DNA of 64,000 nt from Corinectria fuckeliana (GCA_019137255.1 WPDH01000366.1:1-64000), one strand, 5' to 3'; shown: positions 12,433-23,177, counted from the first letter of the stretch. Numbers and translations: made by a program. Notes: generated from the sequence alone by a model not told the origin.

Positions 12433-12681
12433 CTATTCGGGCTGTAAACTCATACTTCTTACCTATCGTTCGCTTTATCGCAGTCCCGATTCCCTAATGC
12501 TTAATATAATGCTCTGTCTCTCTGACGCCTAAACTCTATAACGCTCTAACACCCTAATACCCTAATGCCCTAACTGCTCTATTCTTATAAATAATAAGAC
12601 TATCTAAAGAGAGTAAAAGCTTAAATAAGTATATAGCATGTAATATACAGCCCGACTAGAAATATCATACAGCCTGAATAG
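12433..12681 (+). mobile_element. Small non-coding TIR element (MITE-like), copy 2, 249 bp
   Basis: Left end CTATTCGGGCTGTA at 12433-12446; right end TACAGCCTGAATAG at 12668-12681, one transition from the exact inverted repeat. It is collinear with copy 1 along its whole length, including the inner TACAGCCCGACTAG word and the shared flank CACAACTCA to the right. The interior repeat is clearer here: CACCCTAATACCCTAATG followed by CCCTAAC. It lies directly after the relic coding region at 11905-12430. Confidence 0.75.
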
Positions 12682-12961
12682 CACAACTCAGTATATATAT
12701 TTGAATATTAATTAGTATTAGTATTCAGGTTAGTATTAAGGTGCCGTCTCTAAAATGTTGCAGCGTAAAGTGACTTCAACTTGGTGACGGTAGTTAATGT
12801 CACTGGCGGCTTGACAAACTCAGTGGCTCGGCCAATTGCTGGTGTCTCGATCCAAGAACAGTTGACAAGTATGTACTCGCAGAGCCATCAGTTTAAGGGT
12901 TCGCAGGGTTGGTCTTACGGTCCCTCGCTTCTTGGTATTGATCAGCGTGCCGGAAGACGCC
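12682..12961. other. Short intergenic piece between TIR element copy 2 and VFA1
   Basis: The first 70 bp are AT-rich with TTAGTATTAG words resembling the palindrome at 10715-10764, which also directly follows an element end. The remaining 200 bp are ordinary sequence and presumably include the VFA1 3' untranslated region. Confidence 0.4.
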
Positions 12962-13676
12962 TCAGCTAGGGTCGTCCCTGGGAACAGACGGAAAGTAACC
13001 GGGCTGAGATATGCGTTCTCGTTCGCGTTTCGCGGCTTCGGCCTGTCGCTTCTTCATCAACCGTTGTTGGTAGAACGCACTGCCTCTGTCAGTACCAAGC
13101 AACCTGTTGGAATAGGCAGTGACGCACTTCTTCAACTCGAATACCCGAGGTTCCGGTTCAGAGGTTACTTCCTTTTCTTCCTTATCCTTGCGATTCCCAG
13201 GATCAGCAATTCGACTTGAAGCGTCAATCTAGACCTTGTTCTGACATACCTTGGTCTCCTTGTCGTCCTTGTCTTTATCCTTGTCTTTTTCACTGTCCTT
13301 GTCTTTGTCCTTGTCCTTGTCCTTGCTGGATTCTTTATCCTTCTTTTTGCGCTGCTTCTCCTCGTATTCCTTTTTAAGACGCTCCTTTTCCTCCTCGAGC
13401 TCCTTCTCTCGTTTGGCCTTTATGGCATCTTGATCGATCTTGGGCGTGCAGAAGTAGTGGTCCTTTAGGTGGGCGGGGCACACAAAGAAGAAGTCCTAGA
13501 AGCAATGAGTGTTAGCCCGTGGGTGTTCTATATATATAAAAAAGCATTCCCGTGTGCACCTTGCTGTCCGGCGTGATCAGCACCGAAGCGCTTGGCTTGT
13601 AGCAGACGTCGCAAGCCTTGGAGGCGGTCTCGGCAACCCTCCGGTGGTGGTAGATGTTGGGAAACGGGGCCGCCAT
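12962..13676 (-). CDS. VFA1: Vps4-associated protein 1 (Vfa1), 4 exons, 179 aa
   Basis: Vfa1 binds the MIT domain of the ESCRT AAA-ATPase Vps4 and stimulates it at endosomes. Exons in coding order are 13676-13560, 13495-13250, 13186-13128 and 13079-12962; the introns are 64, 63 and 48 bp. The N-terminal part holds the small zinc-ribbon-like region (ACDVCYKPS ... FVCPAHLKDHYFC). A long charged segment of KDKDKD/EKDKDK repeats follows. The C-terminal block PRVFELKNAFYQQRLMKKR to GYFPSVPR is the Vps4-binding part of the family. This tail is lost if exon 2 is read straight through to its stop at 13229, so introns 2 and 3 matter for the annotation. The first donor (GTGCAC) is weak. The gene shares a 405-bp divergent promoter with RTT106. 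Confidence 0.88.
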
Positions 13677-14081
13677 GCTTCTGCAGTTGCAAGACCCAAA
13701 GAGCCACTCAGACTAGGGTTCGTTGTACGTCGTACGTGATGGCGATGGTGATGGTTTGATGGTGTTGTCGGATTCGCGAATTTCGCGGGGCAGGACTGAC
13801 GTCAGGTGGTACGCTAAGCCGGGCGGGCAGCCCCCTGAAGCCCCATTCTCAGGGCCGTGAAACCACTAGGTTACAGCGGGTGACTGGGACAAGCGCCCTG
13901 ACGCGAATGACTAAGATCCGTGGACGCTGGGAATGCCGGAGCTTATCTTATCGCGGTAGCAAATTGATAATGACGATGCCGCACCTACCCATCACCAACA
14001 AACAACAAGTCTTCCTCTACGCAAACTTTCCAATTCCACCAAACACCGTCGACTTTGCCGCACCCCGGACTCGAATCCATC
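13677..14081. promoter_or_regulatory. Divergent promoter between VFA1 and RTT106
   Basis: 405 bp separate the two start codons, which face away from each other, so both genes must be driven from here. The half next to RTT106 has a CA-rich run (ACCAACAAACAACAAG) just before the start. No specific factor site is recognised. Confidence 0.6.
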
Positions 14082-15860
14082 ATGGGCGCAAAGCTCGATA
14101 CTCAGAAGCTTGGCTTCGTATTCCAATCCCGTCCGGACATTATCCAGGACATCCAGAAAGCCGCAGGTAAACAATTGCCCCCTTGATCTGCCGTCACGAC
14201 CGTGCAAGGCTGATTCTTTGTGCAGATTCTCCCGGCAGAGTCGCTCTCTTCAATGAGATTGCCACCCACGTTTACGACACGATCCAGGGACACGGCGAGC
14301 CGGCGCACAAGAAGCGGAGAGTAGATGTAGACCAGAACGGGAGCGCAAACGGCACCAAGGCCAGCGCCAAAACAAGCGTCAATGCAGCGGACGAGTCTGT
14401 CCTTCTCGAGATCAAGGAGATTTCCGTCTCCGTTCCCCAAAGGAAGAAGTTTGAGCTCTGCTTCACCGCAAACCACATCTATGCCCGTGCGCCAGGGGCG
14501 ACGGCACCCATCCCGGCCATCACGTACGCTTGGAAGGATATCGGTACGCGCTCTAGAGTCAGACTCGACTCCATGCCGGTGCTAACACGACGCAGAGTAT
14601 GTCTTCTATCTTCCCGTTCCCGAGAAGACCCAAGTCCAGCACAACTACATCATTTTCCCCAGAGGCACGTGCCTCCTCTCCAAAACGAACCCGCCAACCG
14701 AGGAGCCACTCGTGTTTACTGTCCCATCAACTGCCCCGAAGCTGGGGACAGTGGCCGGTCCGGAATCTAAAACTGCTTCTGCCGTCTCCGACACGTACAA
14801 GTCGCTCTTCCACTGGGCCCTGGACAGGCATCTCAAGCCTGCAGGAAATGGCGTTGACATTATCGCCGCCAATCCTAACAAGTTCCACAGCCTGGTCAAG
14901 CAGCCTCACAGACCAAACGAAAAGGCGGTGCATGTCAAGGCCTTCCGAGGTTCCAAGGACGGGTATCTTTTTTTTCTTGAGAACGGAATCTTTTGGGGTT
15001 TCAAGAAACCCTTGATGTTCATCCCGCTGAACCGCATCGCCGCGACGAGCTACACAAGCATCCTGCAGCGGACGTTCAACATAGCCATTGAGGTGTTTGC
15101 CGGCGAAGGAGACGCAACCGAAGAGCTCGAGTTCTCCATGCTGGATCAGGAGGACTACGGAGGCATCGACGAGTACATCAGGCGCAACCGGCTGCAAGAC
15201 CGCAGCATGGCCGAGCAGAGGAAGGCTAAGCTGGAGTTGGCCGAGAACAAAGCAAAGAAGAATGGCGACGCTGCAGAGAACGGAGACGCTGCCGTGGCGG
15301 AAGGCCAAGATGGAATGTCGGAACTACAGAAAGCACATCTCGAGCTTGAGCAGCAGTTGGACGACGAGGAGGACGAAGATGAAGAGGATTACGACCCTGG
15401 GAGCGAAGGAGACAGCGAGGGATCCGGTCTTGACGACTCTGATGACGATGACGACTCTGATGAGGACGACGAGGGAGACGATGAGGGAGAAGACGATGGG
15501 GAAGAAGCGGAGGGAGAAGAGGGTGCCGAAGAGGGCGTGAAGGAAGAGGACGAAGACCCAGTCAAGGAAGAGCCGGCTGTGCAGCCTGTCCAACCCGTCA
15601 AACCTGCCAGAGCGGCCAAACCTGCCAGAGCGGCCAGGTCTGCTAAAGCTGCGACCCCTGCTAAAGCTACGGCTACTGCTAAAGCTGGCAGGCCTACCAG
15701 GGCCGCCAAACCTACTAGAGCTACATTTGCCGAAGCCAAATCCGCCGAAGTTGCCAAGCCCCCAAGTGCGCCTGTCAAATCAGGCTGGGCGACAATTGGG
15801 GGATCCCGACGAGCTGACGACGACATGGATGTGGATGAAAAGTTTGATGTTGTTGGGTGA
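14082..15860 (+). CDS. RTT106: Histone chaperone Rtt106, 3 exons, 555 aa
   Basis: Rtt106 binds newly made H3-H4, preferring H3 acetylated at K56, and helps deposit it behind replication forks and at silent chromatin. Exons are 14082-14166, 14226-14543 and 14596-15860 with introns of 59 and 52 bp. The N-terminal 30 residues would be the dimerisation region. The central double PH-like region includes YVFYLPVPEKTQVQHNYIIF, FRGSKDGYLFFLENGIFWG and GFKKPLMFIPLNRI. From about residue 365 the protein becomes extremely acidic (runs of DDDDDSDEDDEGDDEGE), as in the family. It then ends in an unusual Ala/Lys/Pro-rich tail with KPARAAKPARAARSAKAA-type repeats, resembling a linker-histone tail. An antisense open frame over the acidic part is a shadow. 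Confidence 0.93.
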
Positions 15861-16982
15861 GGCTGTATGTTGTCCGTTGTGCTGATGAATGAAATGATGG
15901 ATCTACGTTCAAGACGGGTGAGAGGGAAAGTTGCAACCTCTACAAACACATAGATGCTAGTCGTGAAGGATCCGGGTGTTGGCATATATGCAAGACATAA
16001 ACTCAGGGAAAGCGGAACAGACATCAGCAATATGCCTGATTGTTGTTGGAACTTCAAGACCGTGTATGCAATGGCATAAGCTATATAAACAAATACACGT
16101 TTCAGTGTCTGCAATATTCTCCCTGACTGACCTCGCTGGGACTGTCTAAAACTAACCGTGTGAACCTAAGTATCTATGAGTAAGTTCGTCATCTCCCCGT
16201 AGCTTGCTTATCAACTCTGGGCTGAACGTGACATCACCAGCAACCGTCTTTCCCGCCGGTGCCGTTCAATGGCGGAGATGTCTCGTCACTATTGCACCGT
16301 ACGAACCTGGCATCTTTTAATGAGATGGAGTTGGAGTCGTGCTATTCGGACCATACCATGCATCTGTTCGGGCTATAAACCCACCCTTCTTGCTATATTA
16401 TTCACTTTAACACAGTGCTAATATTTACCCTGATGCCCTGATACCCTGATACCCCGATGCCCTAATCGCTCTATCGTTATCAACGAGTATTGCTACGCGC
16501 AAACAACTTTTGCTAAGTACAAAACAGTCAGAATATACTAGCCTAATTTAGGCGTTACATAACGTCCACATGACTGTTCCCTCCAACTTCTCCCTTTCTT
16601 TTCCCTTTATAATACACCTCTTTCCACAACACGATAAACACCACCGCTAGCAGCTATTTACAAGGGCCAAGACCACTACCAGCTTCGCCGTTGGTTACGG
16701 CGTTGCCGGCTAGGTTGATATATACAATTAAAAGGGGAAACCGAATAGAGGAAGGGCAGTCGGACTGAGCACCATTACGTTCCTACCGTCTTGGACTCCA
16801 CTAGCGTAGTGGGTTTTTCCGCTCCGTAAAGCATTCACTTTCCGGGGAAACATTGGAGATGGATATTTTTTGAACGATCTAGCCCTCGCCCTATTTTTAG
16901 ATTTTTCACTGTGACTTATGCCTTAGATGTATTGCCTTGTTCTTTCAATTCGAGCCCATCATCTTTCCCGCTGTAATTCAAG
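15861..16982. other. Intergenic between RTT106 and ADE2, with a partial TIR element
   Basis: No gene is supported. It includes the RTT106 3' region, a partial copy of the small TIR element (16364-16490, listed separately) and about 450 bp upstream of ADE2. An incomplete element-start word (TGCTATTCGGA) also occurs at 16340. The 100 bp before ADE2 are T-rich, usual for a fungal leader. Confidence 0.5.
16364..16490 (+). mobile_element. Partial, diverged copy 3 of the small TIR element
   Basis: Starts CTGTTCGGGCTATA, two transitions from the element end. It continues collinear with copies 1 and 2 (AACCCACCCTTCTTGCTAT), has the same internal CCCTGATG/CCCTGATA 8-bp periodic tract, and ends with the shared GCTCTATCGTTAT. 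The right terminal repeat is not recognisable, so the right half is lost or diverged. Confidence 0.55.
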
Positions 16983-18937
16983 ATGAGCCCCACTACTACC
17001 ATTGGCGTCCTTGGTGGCGGCCAGCTCGGCATGATGCTCTGTGAGAGTGCGGCTCCTCTCAACGTCCCCATCGCGGTCCTGGACGCCGAGAAGGCCCCCG
17101 CCAAGCAGATCAACAGGCACGAGCACCACGTCACTGGGTCGTTCAAGGACCCCGTCAAGATCAGGGAGCTCGCTGCCAACTGCGACGTCCTCACGGTCGA
17201 GGTCGAGCACGTCGACACGCAGGTGCTCGAGGAGATTGCCACCCACGGCGTGCAAGTGTCGGCCGCCGATGGCTCCACCACCACCAAGAAGGTCGCCGTC
17301 CACCCCTCCTGGAAGACGCTCCGCCTCATCCAGAACAAGTACGACCAAAAGGACTATCTCGGGAGGCAGGGCATCCCCATCGCCGAGCAGCTGGCGTTGG
17401 GCTCCGGAGACGCCATGCTGGCGTCCATGAAGGAGGCGTCGGCTAGGTTTGGGTTCCCCTGGATGCTCAAGTCGAGGAGGGACTCGTACGACGGCCGCGG
17501 AAACCTCAAGATCTCGAGCGAAGCAGACCTCGACCACGCCGTAGCAGAGTTCGGCAGCCTGTCGTGCTACGCCGAGAAATGGGTGCCCTTTGAGATCGAG
17601 CTCTCCGTCATCGTCGTTCGCACCGAGGACGACGACGGTAACACGAAGCGCCTGATCCCGTACCCAGCTGTCGAGACCATCCACGAGGACAACATCTGCT
17701 CTCGCGTCTTCATGCCCCCGAGGAACGTGTCCGCCGATGTCTGCAAACAAGCCCAGAAGGTTGCGTGCAGCGTCGTTGAGAAGCTCTGGGGTCGCGGCGT
17801 CTTCGCTGTCGAGCTATTCCTGACCAAGGACGGCAAGGTCATCGTCAACGAAATCGCTCCCAGGCCACACAACTCCGGGCACCACTTGATTGAAGCCGTG
17901 CCTTACATGTAAATAATCTGCCCCTTTCTCTTCTTCTTCTCTGCAAGCCAGGTGCTAATTCCTTTTCCGTAGGTCCCAGTACAAGGCCCAGCTCACAGCC
18001 ATCCTGGACGGCCCTCTGCCCGAGGAGCTGCAGCCTCATGTGTCGTCCAGCATCATGATCAACATTCTCGGAGGCGCCAACGCCGACTCGCACACCCGTC
18101 TCGTCGAAAAGGCCAAGTCCATGTACGCCAAGAACATGGCTGTCTACCTGCACCTCTACGGAAAGGAGTCCAAGCCCAGCAGAAAGATCGGCCACATCAC
18201 GCTTACCGGTCTGGGCGCGGCTGCTGAGCTGGAGGAGTTTGCGCAGCCTCTGATCACAATTGCCGAGGAGATCCGACAAGAGCGACTCCGAGCATCTAGC
18301 AAGGCGCTGCGCCCACAGCAAGCACCCGCGACAACCACGAAGGGCAGCATGAGCAAGGACAAGCCGCTGGTCCTCGTCACCATGGGTTCCGACTCAGACC
18401 TCCCTGTAGCCAAGGCCGGCATCGACATCCTAAGCCAGTTTGGCGTTCCGTGGGAGGTCGACATCACCTCGGCTCACCGAACCCCCGTCAAGATGGGCCA
18501 AGTGGCAACCGAGGCCGCTGATCGGGGCATCAAAGCCATCATCTGTCTCGCAGGCGGCGCGGCCCATCTGGCCGGAATGATGGCTGCCTACACCCCGCTG
18601 CCCGTCATCGCAGTCCCCGTCAAGGCCACTCACCTCGACGGCATGGACAGTCTGCTGAGCATGGTTCAAATGCCGGTATGTGACATCCAGCCCCCAGCCC
18701 CCCGAAGCCAGCTTGCTAACTGGTAAACAGCGAGGCGTGCCAACCGCCACGGTGGCCATCAACAACTCCACCAACGCAGCCCTCCTAGCCATCAGGATCC
18801 TGGGCGCCTTCATGCCCGAGTACCTAGAGAAGATGAAGGCTTACCAGCTCGACATGGAGCAGCAGGTTCTGGATAAGGCCACCCTGCTGAGGGAGATTGA
18901 TGTGGAAGCTTACTTGGCCAAGATGGGCAAAAAATAG
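16983..18937 (+). CDS. ADE2: Phosphoribosylaminoimidazole carboxylase (Ade2), 3 exons, 611 aa
   Basis: Converts aminoimidazole ribonucleotide to its carboxylated form in de novo purine synthesis; loss gives red adenine-requiring colonies in many fungi. Exons are 16983-17908, 17973-18675 and 18731-18937, introns 64 and 55 bp, frame kept throughout. Residues 1 to about 400 are the PurK-like ATP-grasp part (GVLGGGQLGMM at the start, SRRDSYDGRGN and NEIAPRPHNSGHH). From about residue 439 to the end is the PurE-like mutase domain (VTMGSDSDLPV, SAHRTPVKM, AGGAAHLAGMMAA). This is the normal fungal fusion order; the length is slightly over that of the yeast enzyme. The linker between the domains (residues about 415-438, with TTTKGS) is not conserved-looking. 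Confidence 0.96.
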
Positions 18938-19789
18938 GATCGAGCAAGGCGCCAAAACGGAATAGACGGACATGGAAGCACGCAGTCTTGGTAATAGAAG
19001 GTCGTTTCAGACCATTTGATCAATATACTCAATATCTCTTTTTCAATTAAATAATACGTCTTTCAACTTGAGCATTATGTCTTACTTGACCCAATTCATC
19101 ACCTATCGGGTTTACAGTGTTCCGCGACTCATCTGTTGGGATCAGAAAAGCAAGGCCAAGAACGTGACCCCGCCGTCAACAAGGTTGGGGACGTGCAGGC
19201 GCCGGTTGAGCTGCGGGCTGACACGTGAAGATAGCGATAACCCAGATTTAGCCTCGCACGCCGCTAATTAATCTACACAGTACCTGATGTAGCCACCTTT
19301 CCTTGCCTGGCCCAGAAGTCACCACCATCAAGCTCCTTTTCTTACTAGACCTACTAGGTAAGTAGGTAGCCAGCCAGCCTAACCCTCCCGCCTTGCCGCT
19401 CTCCTCCATCTCCATCTCCATCGCCGACCGTGATCCGACCGTTCTCCCTTGCGTGCTCTCTCGCCCTCGCTCTCGCACTAGCCGCTCCCTCTCCATCTAC
19501 GACGTCACGATCACCAACTCTTCGCTCGCCGCCAGAACAAACCCAAAGCCGAACCCGGGCTACGATAACGATCGCGTCCGATGTGCATCCTCTCACCGAC
19601 GTATACTGGATGATAGCTAGCTGTCGCTGTCTCTTCACTCTCAGCATCCGCCGTTGCCACTCGCACACGCTTTGGATGCGCGCCCGCTCCCCGTCGCCTC
19701 TCTAAGCCGCCGTCTCGCCTCCAAGTCGCCGTCTCGCCCCGTCTACCGCTCCCTCGGCGCCGCCGAAGCCCTGTCACCCTGCCGCCCCG
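18938..19789 (+). promoter_or_regulatory. ADE2 3' region and ICE2 promoter/leader
   Basis: About 850 bp without a gene. The last 400 bp before the ICE2 start are strongly pyrimidine-rich on the + strand (CTCTCC and TCCATCTCCATC runs at 19395-19500), a typical fungal promoter/leader pattern. A TACTAGGTAAGTAGGTAG word lies at about 19352-19369. Open frames here on both strands come from the CT-rich composition. Confidence 0.5.
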
Positions 19790-21149
19790 ATGTGGTTAAT
19801 ATTCCGCTTCTTCTTCAGCTCCATTTTCCTGCTCAGCATCGTCCTCTCCATCCCCGTCGCCTTCGATGTCGGCGGGCGTGACAGCGGCCTGGCCTACAGC
19901 CTCGCCCTCTTCTTCTTCTATATATTTTACTCGGTCCTCGAGATCCTAACCCCCGAGAAGTCGTCCTCCCGCTTCCTCGTCTCCGGCTTCCTCCGCTCCG
20001 CACAGTGGATCGTCATCCCTTCGCTGCTGATCTGGGCTCTGGGGCAGTTTGCCGTTGACGCGGGCAGCACGACCTGGGTTGAGAGGACCATCGGGGATTT
20101 GTTCCAGTCCAAAAGCACGACCTGGACGGAATGGACCTTTGGCAAGGCCGGCCTCGTCGAGACAGTCACGCTGGGAGGGTGGGACAACGTGCTGAGATAC
20201 TCGGGGCCCGTCTTCCAGCTCCTGGAAGGCTTCTGCACCTTGTTGGTCATTCAGGCTGCGGGACAGCTCACCCGATGGCTCGTGAATCGTGGAAGAAGCG
20301 ATACCTGGGTGGTAAGTGGCTTTGAAGTGATTGCAACTTAACGGGGTGCATGGCGTGCTAAATGGTGCGCAGATTGTTCTCCTCGTCTTTTCCAGCTCCA
20401 TCATGGCGAGCGCTGTCTACTTCCTCTGGCGGGTCGCCCAGTTCCCCCAGATCAGCAATCTCGATGCAACCCTGATCGGCATTGCCATGACCACTGCCGT
20501 CTTCCTGTGCGCTTTCGGCATTGGCAGCGGCAGAGGCAACCCAATCGAGTCGTCCCTCCTGTTCGCTTACATTGTTCTTTGTGTGTACCAAATCTTCACC
20601 GACTACCTGCCATCCGAGCACTCTGATCAAGTAGAGGGCCAGGCGAGCTCGCAGCCAGAAATCCCACCTCTGCCACCCATCATCATGGCGTCTTACTCCA
20701 CCTTTCTTCACATGATGGGCTCCCTCCCCTTGGCCCTTCACTCCGCCTTTGCCCTCCTCTATGCGGCCTTCCAGACCATCACTCCGTCCGTCATCATCTC
20801 ACTCACCTATCGCCTGCTCGTGTTTTATTGCGCCACACGAATCATTCCGTCGATACGCAGCTCGGGCGCACAAGCCATGATGCAGGAGCCAGACTGGGAA
20901 GAGTCGGAGACTGCGAGCAGACTTTTGAGTTTCCTCAGCTGGTTCTCGCCGTCCATCTTGATTGCCGTCTACACCAGCTTGCTCTTGCAACACTTCTCGA
21001 CGAGTGATGGCCCAGATGGCTGGACGTTGAGAGGCGGCGACGTCGGCGGGGGCACATGGCAGTGGACCAACGTAGGGTTGACCATGGTTCTGTACGGAGT
21101 CGAGCTGTCCCTGAGCTCCGATGAACATGATCATTGGAAAGTGGACTAA
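19790..21149 (+). CDS. ICE2: ICE2-family ER membrane protein, 2 exons, 432 aa
   Basis: Ice2 is a multi-pass membrane protein of the endoplasmic reticulum involved in inheritance and shape of cortical ER and, in yeast, in lipid-droplet mobilisation. Exons are 19790-20311 and 20373-21149; the 61-bp intron is phase 0 with a GTAAGT donor. The protein opens with a hydrophobic stretch (WLIFRFFFSSIFLLSIVLSI) that can serve as signal anchor. It then has GLAYSLALFFFYIFYSVLEI, a segment around QWIVIPSLLIWALGQ, and further hydrophobic spans near IVLLVFSSSIMASAVYF, IGIAMTTAVFLCAFGIG, SSLLFAYIVLCVYQIF and LLSFLSWFSPSILIAVY. The first-exon pattern (DVGGRDSGLAYS, then SAQWIVIPSLLIW) matches the family as I know it. 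Identification rests on these motifs and topology, not on alignment. Confidence 0.8.
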
Positions 21150-22005
21150 ATGAGAAGCGAGATGACCAACGAAGCGAGAGAATTGTGGCATACAGTTGTG
21201 CAAGGGCTTCGATTGTCACCAAGGGTGCCCACCGTGCGAACATGTACGGGGACTCCCTCCCCCGGGCAAAGACGAGGGATGCAAGATGAGAGAATGTGAG
21301 GAAGAGAGGGCGTCGAGATTCAGCACCGATACATTTTCAAGGCAGCATAAGTGGGCTTGGGACCTGGACCGGAACGGAACGGACAGTATTGGGGAATAGG
21401 CGCAGGACTGCACACGGCGTTAAGACAGGCAGTCTTTGTTCTTGAGCAGCATGGCGGGTTTTTGATATCATGTGTCGTGTCATTTCTTTTCTCCTTGGAA
21501 CTCGGATATCTGGCTGGAAGCGACAGCCTGCTTGTGGTTTGGGTTTGGCAGGGGCGAGCAAAGTGGTGATATCTGGGTGTGTTTATTTTGACTCAGCTTG
21601 TGGGAAAGGTTTCGGGTTTCTGTTCTGGGAGAGGACGGCGTTGTGTGAGCAACATTTTGTCTGGCTGGTGTTCGGTTTGGCATAATGCATTACTCACTTG
21701 CAAGCGGGTAGTAGCCAGGCCTCAGCAAGGCTCAAGATATTTAACATGTCAAACATGATTCCTCCATGCGGCAGGGGCAGTCAGCGTCAATGGCTGGGTC
21801 CAAAGCTCTTGCTTGTGTTCTTACATCTAGTCTCTTCCCGTTCGCTGTACACCAGATCAAGTACGTCTTGCGTCATGGCAGACACGGGCAGTGAGACCCA
21901 CACACGTGTGTAAGCCAGCGGCGCAGACCAAGTTCACCTCGGTGCAATTCTCTCATCCATCCATCACCCCGGCCAAATCCCCTCTCCAACGCACACGACG
22001 CCATC
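21150..22005. other. Intergenic between ICE2 and the hydrolase gene
   Basis: About 860 bp with no supported gene. The first half is G/T-rich (TTGGTTTGGGTTTGG-like runs around 21530-21680) and probably includes the ICE2 3' end. The last 100 bp contain a C/A-rich leader (CATCCATCCATCACCCC) before the start at 22006. Confidence 0.5.
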
Positions 22006-23109
22006 ATGGCCGACACGTACGCGACAAAGGGCCTCCCGCCCCCGCCAGCCGTCTCCAAGTCAACGCTGCCCATGGCCGGCCTCCTCGTCGACGTCTACGG
22101 CCTCGACGAACTGCCCTCGGGCTCCACCCCGGCCCCGGCCCCGGCCTCGGTGACCTGCCTGTGGCTGCTGCACCCCCGCACCCGCACCCGCGCCCGCATG
22201 GCCGACGTCGCCAGCCGCACCCTCGCCGCGTGGCACGCCCGGGCCGCGTCCACGTCCAGCCCCCGCGGCCTCGTGGCGCTCGCCTTCGACATGCCCAACC
22301 ACGGCTCGCGCCTCGTCAGCGCGCAGGCTAACCTGGCGTGGGCCGGCGGCAACGCGAGCCACGCGCTCGACATGCTCGGCATGGTCAAGGGCGGCTGCGC
22401 CGACATGCGCGGCCTGATGGACCTCGTCGCCGGCTACCTCGGCCGCCCTGTCGACGCGCACGTGTGTCTGGGCTGGAGCCTGGGCGGCCACAGCGCCTGG
22501 CAGGCGTGGCTCAGCGAGGAGAGGATCGACGCGGCCGTGGCCGTGGTGGCGTGTCCGGACTTTATGGGTAAGACGGGGATGCGATGAGCGGCGGCTTCCT
22601 TGGCCGACCGCGTGGAAGGCCGGCTGCTGACGACTCGCTCCGCAGGCCTCATGGAGGACCGCGCTGCATCCGCCGACCTCGACTGCGGCGCCTCATTCCT
22701 CGGCAGCAAATACTTCCCCCCGGACCTCATGGCCGCCTGCCGCGCGCATGACCCGAAGGCGGTGCTCTTCGGCGCCGCCGCCGCCGTGCCGGGCGTGCCG
22801 CTCGCTGCCGCGGAGCAGGCCCGGCTCCGGCCGCTGCTAGACGCGCGCGTCCGCGGGAAGCGGCTACTGCTATGCTCCGGGGCCAAGGACGCGCTAGTGC
22901 CGTACGCCAACGCCCAGCCGGTGATCGAGGTGCTGAAGGAGGCGGCGGGCGAGGACGGCTGGTACCGGGACGGGGGGGTGGTGCTGGAGGATCGCGTGTA
23001 CGAGGGCGTGGGACATCGGTTCAGCGCGGCCATGGTGGAGGATGCGGTGAGGTTCTTGGTCGATGCTGTGGAGGCGGGGCCGCGGGGGGAGAGGGAAGGG
23101 AAGCTGTAG
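22006..23109 (+). CDS. Alpha/beta hydrolase, 2 exons, 341 aa
   Basis: Serine hydrolase of unknown substrate, probably cytosolic because no signal peptide is seen. Exons are 22006-22567 and 22646-23109; the 78-bp intron splits a Gly codon. The fold's landmarks are present: LLHPRTRTR in place of the oxyanion-loop region, FDMPNHGSR, the nucleophile elbow GWSLGG with Ser158, an Asp at 269 in SGAKDALVPY, and His311 in GVGHRFSAAM. These give a full Ser-Asp-His triad in the right order and spacing. The gene is markedly GC-rich compared with its neighbours (for example the CCCCGGCCCCGG run near 22130). It converges on the DUF218 gene with only 68 bp between the stop codons. The exact family (esterase, peptidase or other) cannot be told from sequence. 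Confidence 0.85.
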
Positions 23110-23177
23110 AGGTGGTGCAGAGTATAGAGCGGTGCAGAGTATAGAGTATATGCCTCGGAGACATCCAACTTCCATCA

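Noticed and set aside
15389..16114. 241-residue minus-strand open frame over the RTT106 acidic region
   Set aside because: It is Ser/Ala/Leu-only text generated by the complement of GAC/GAG and GCC/AAA repeats; RTT106 on the other strand has clear domains and splice sites.
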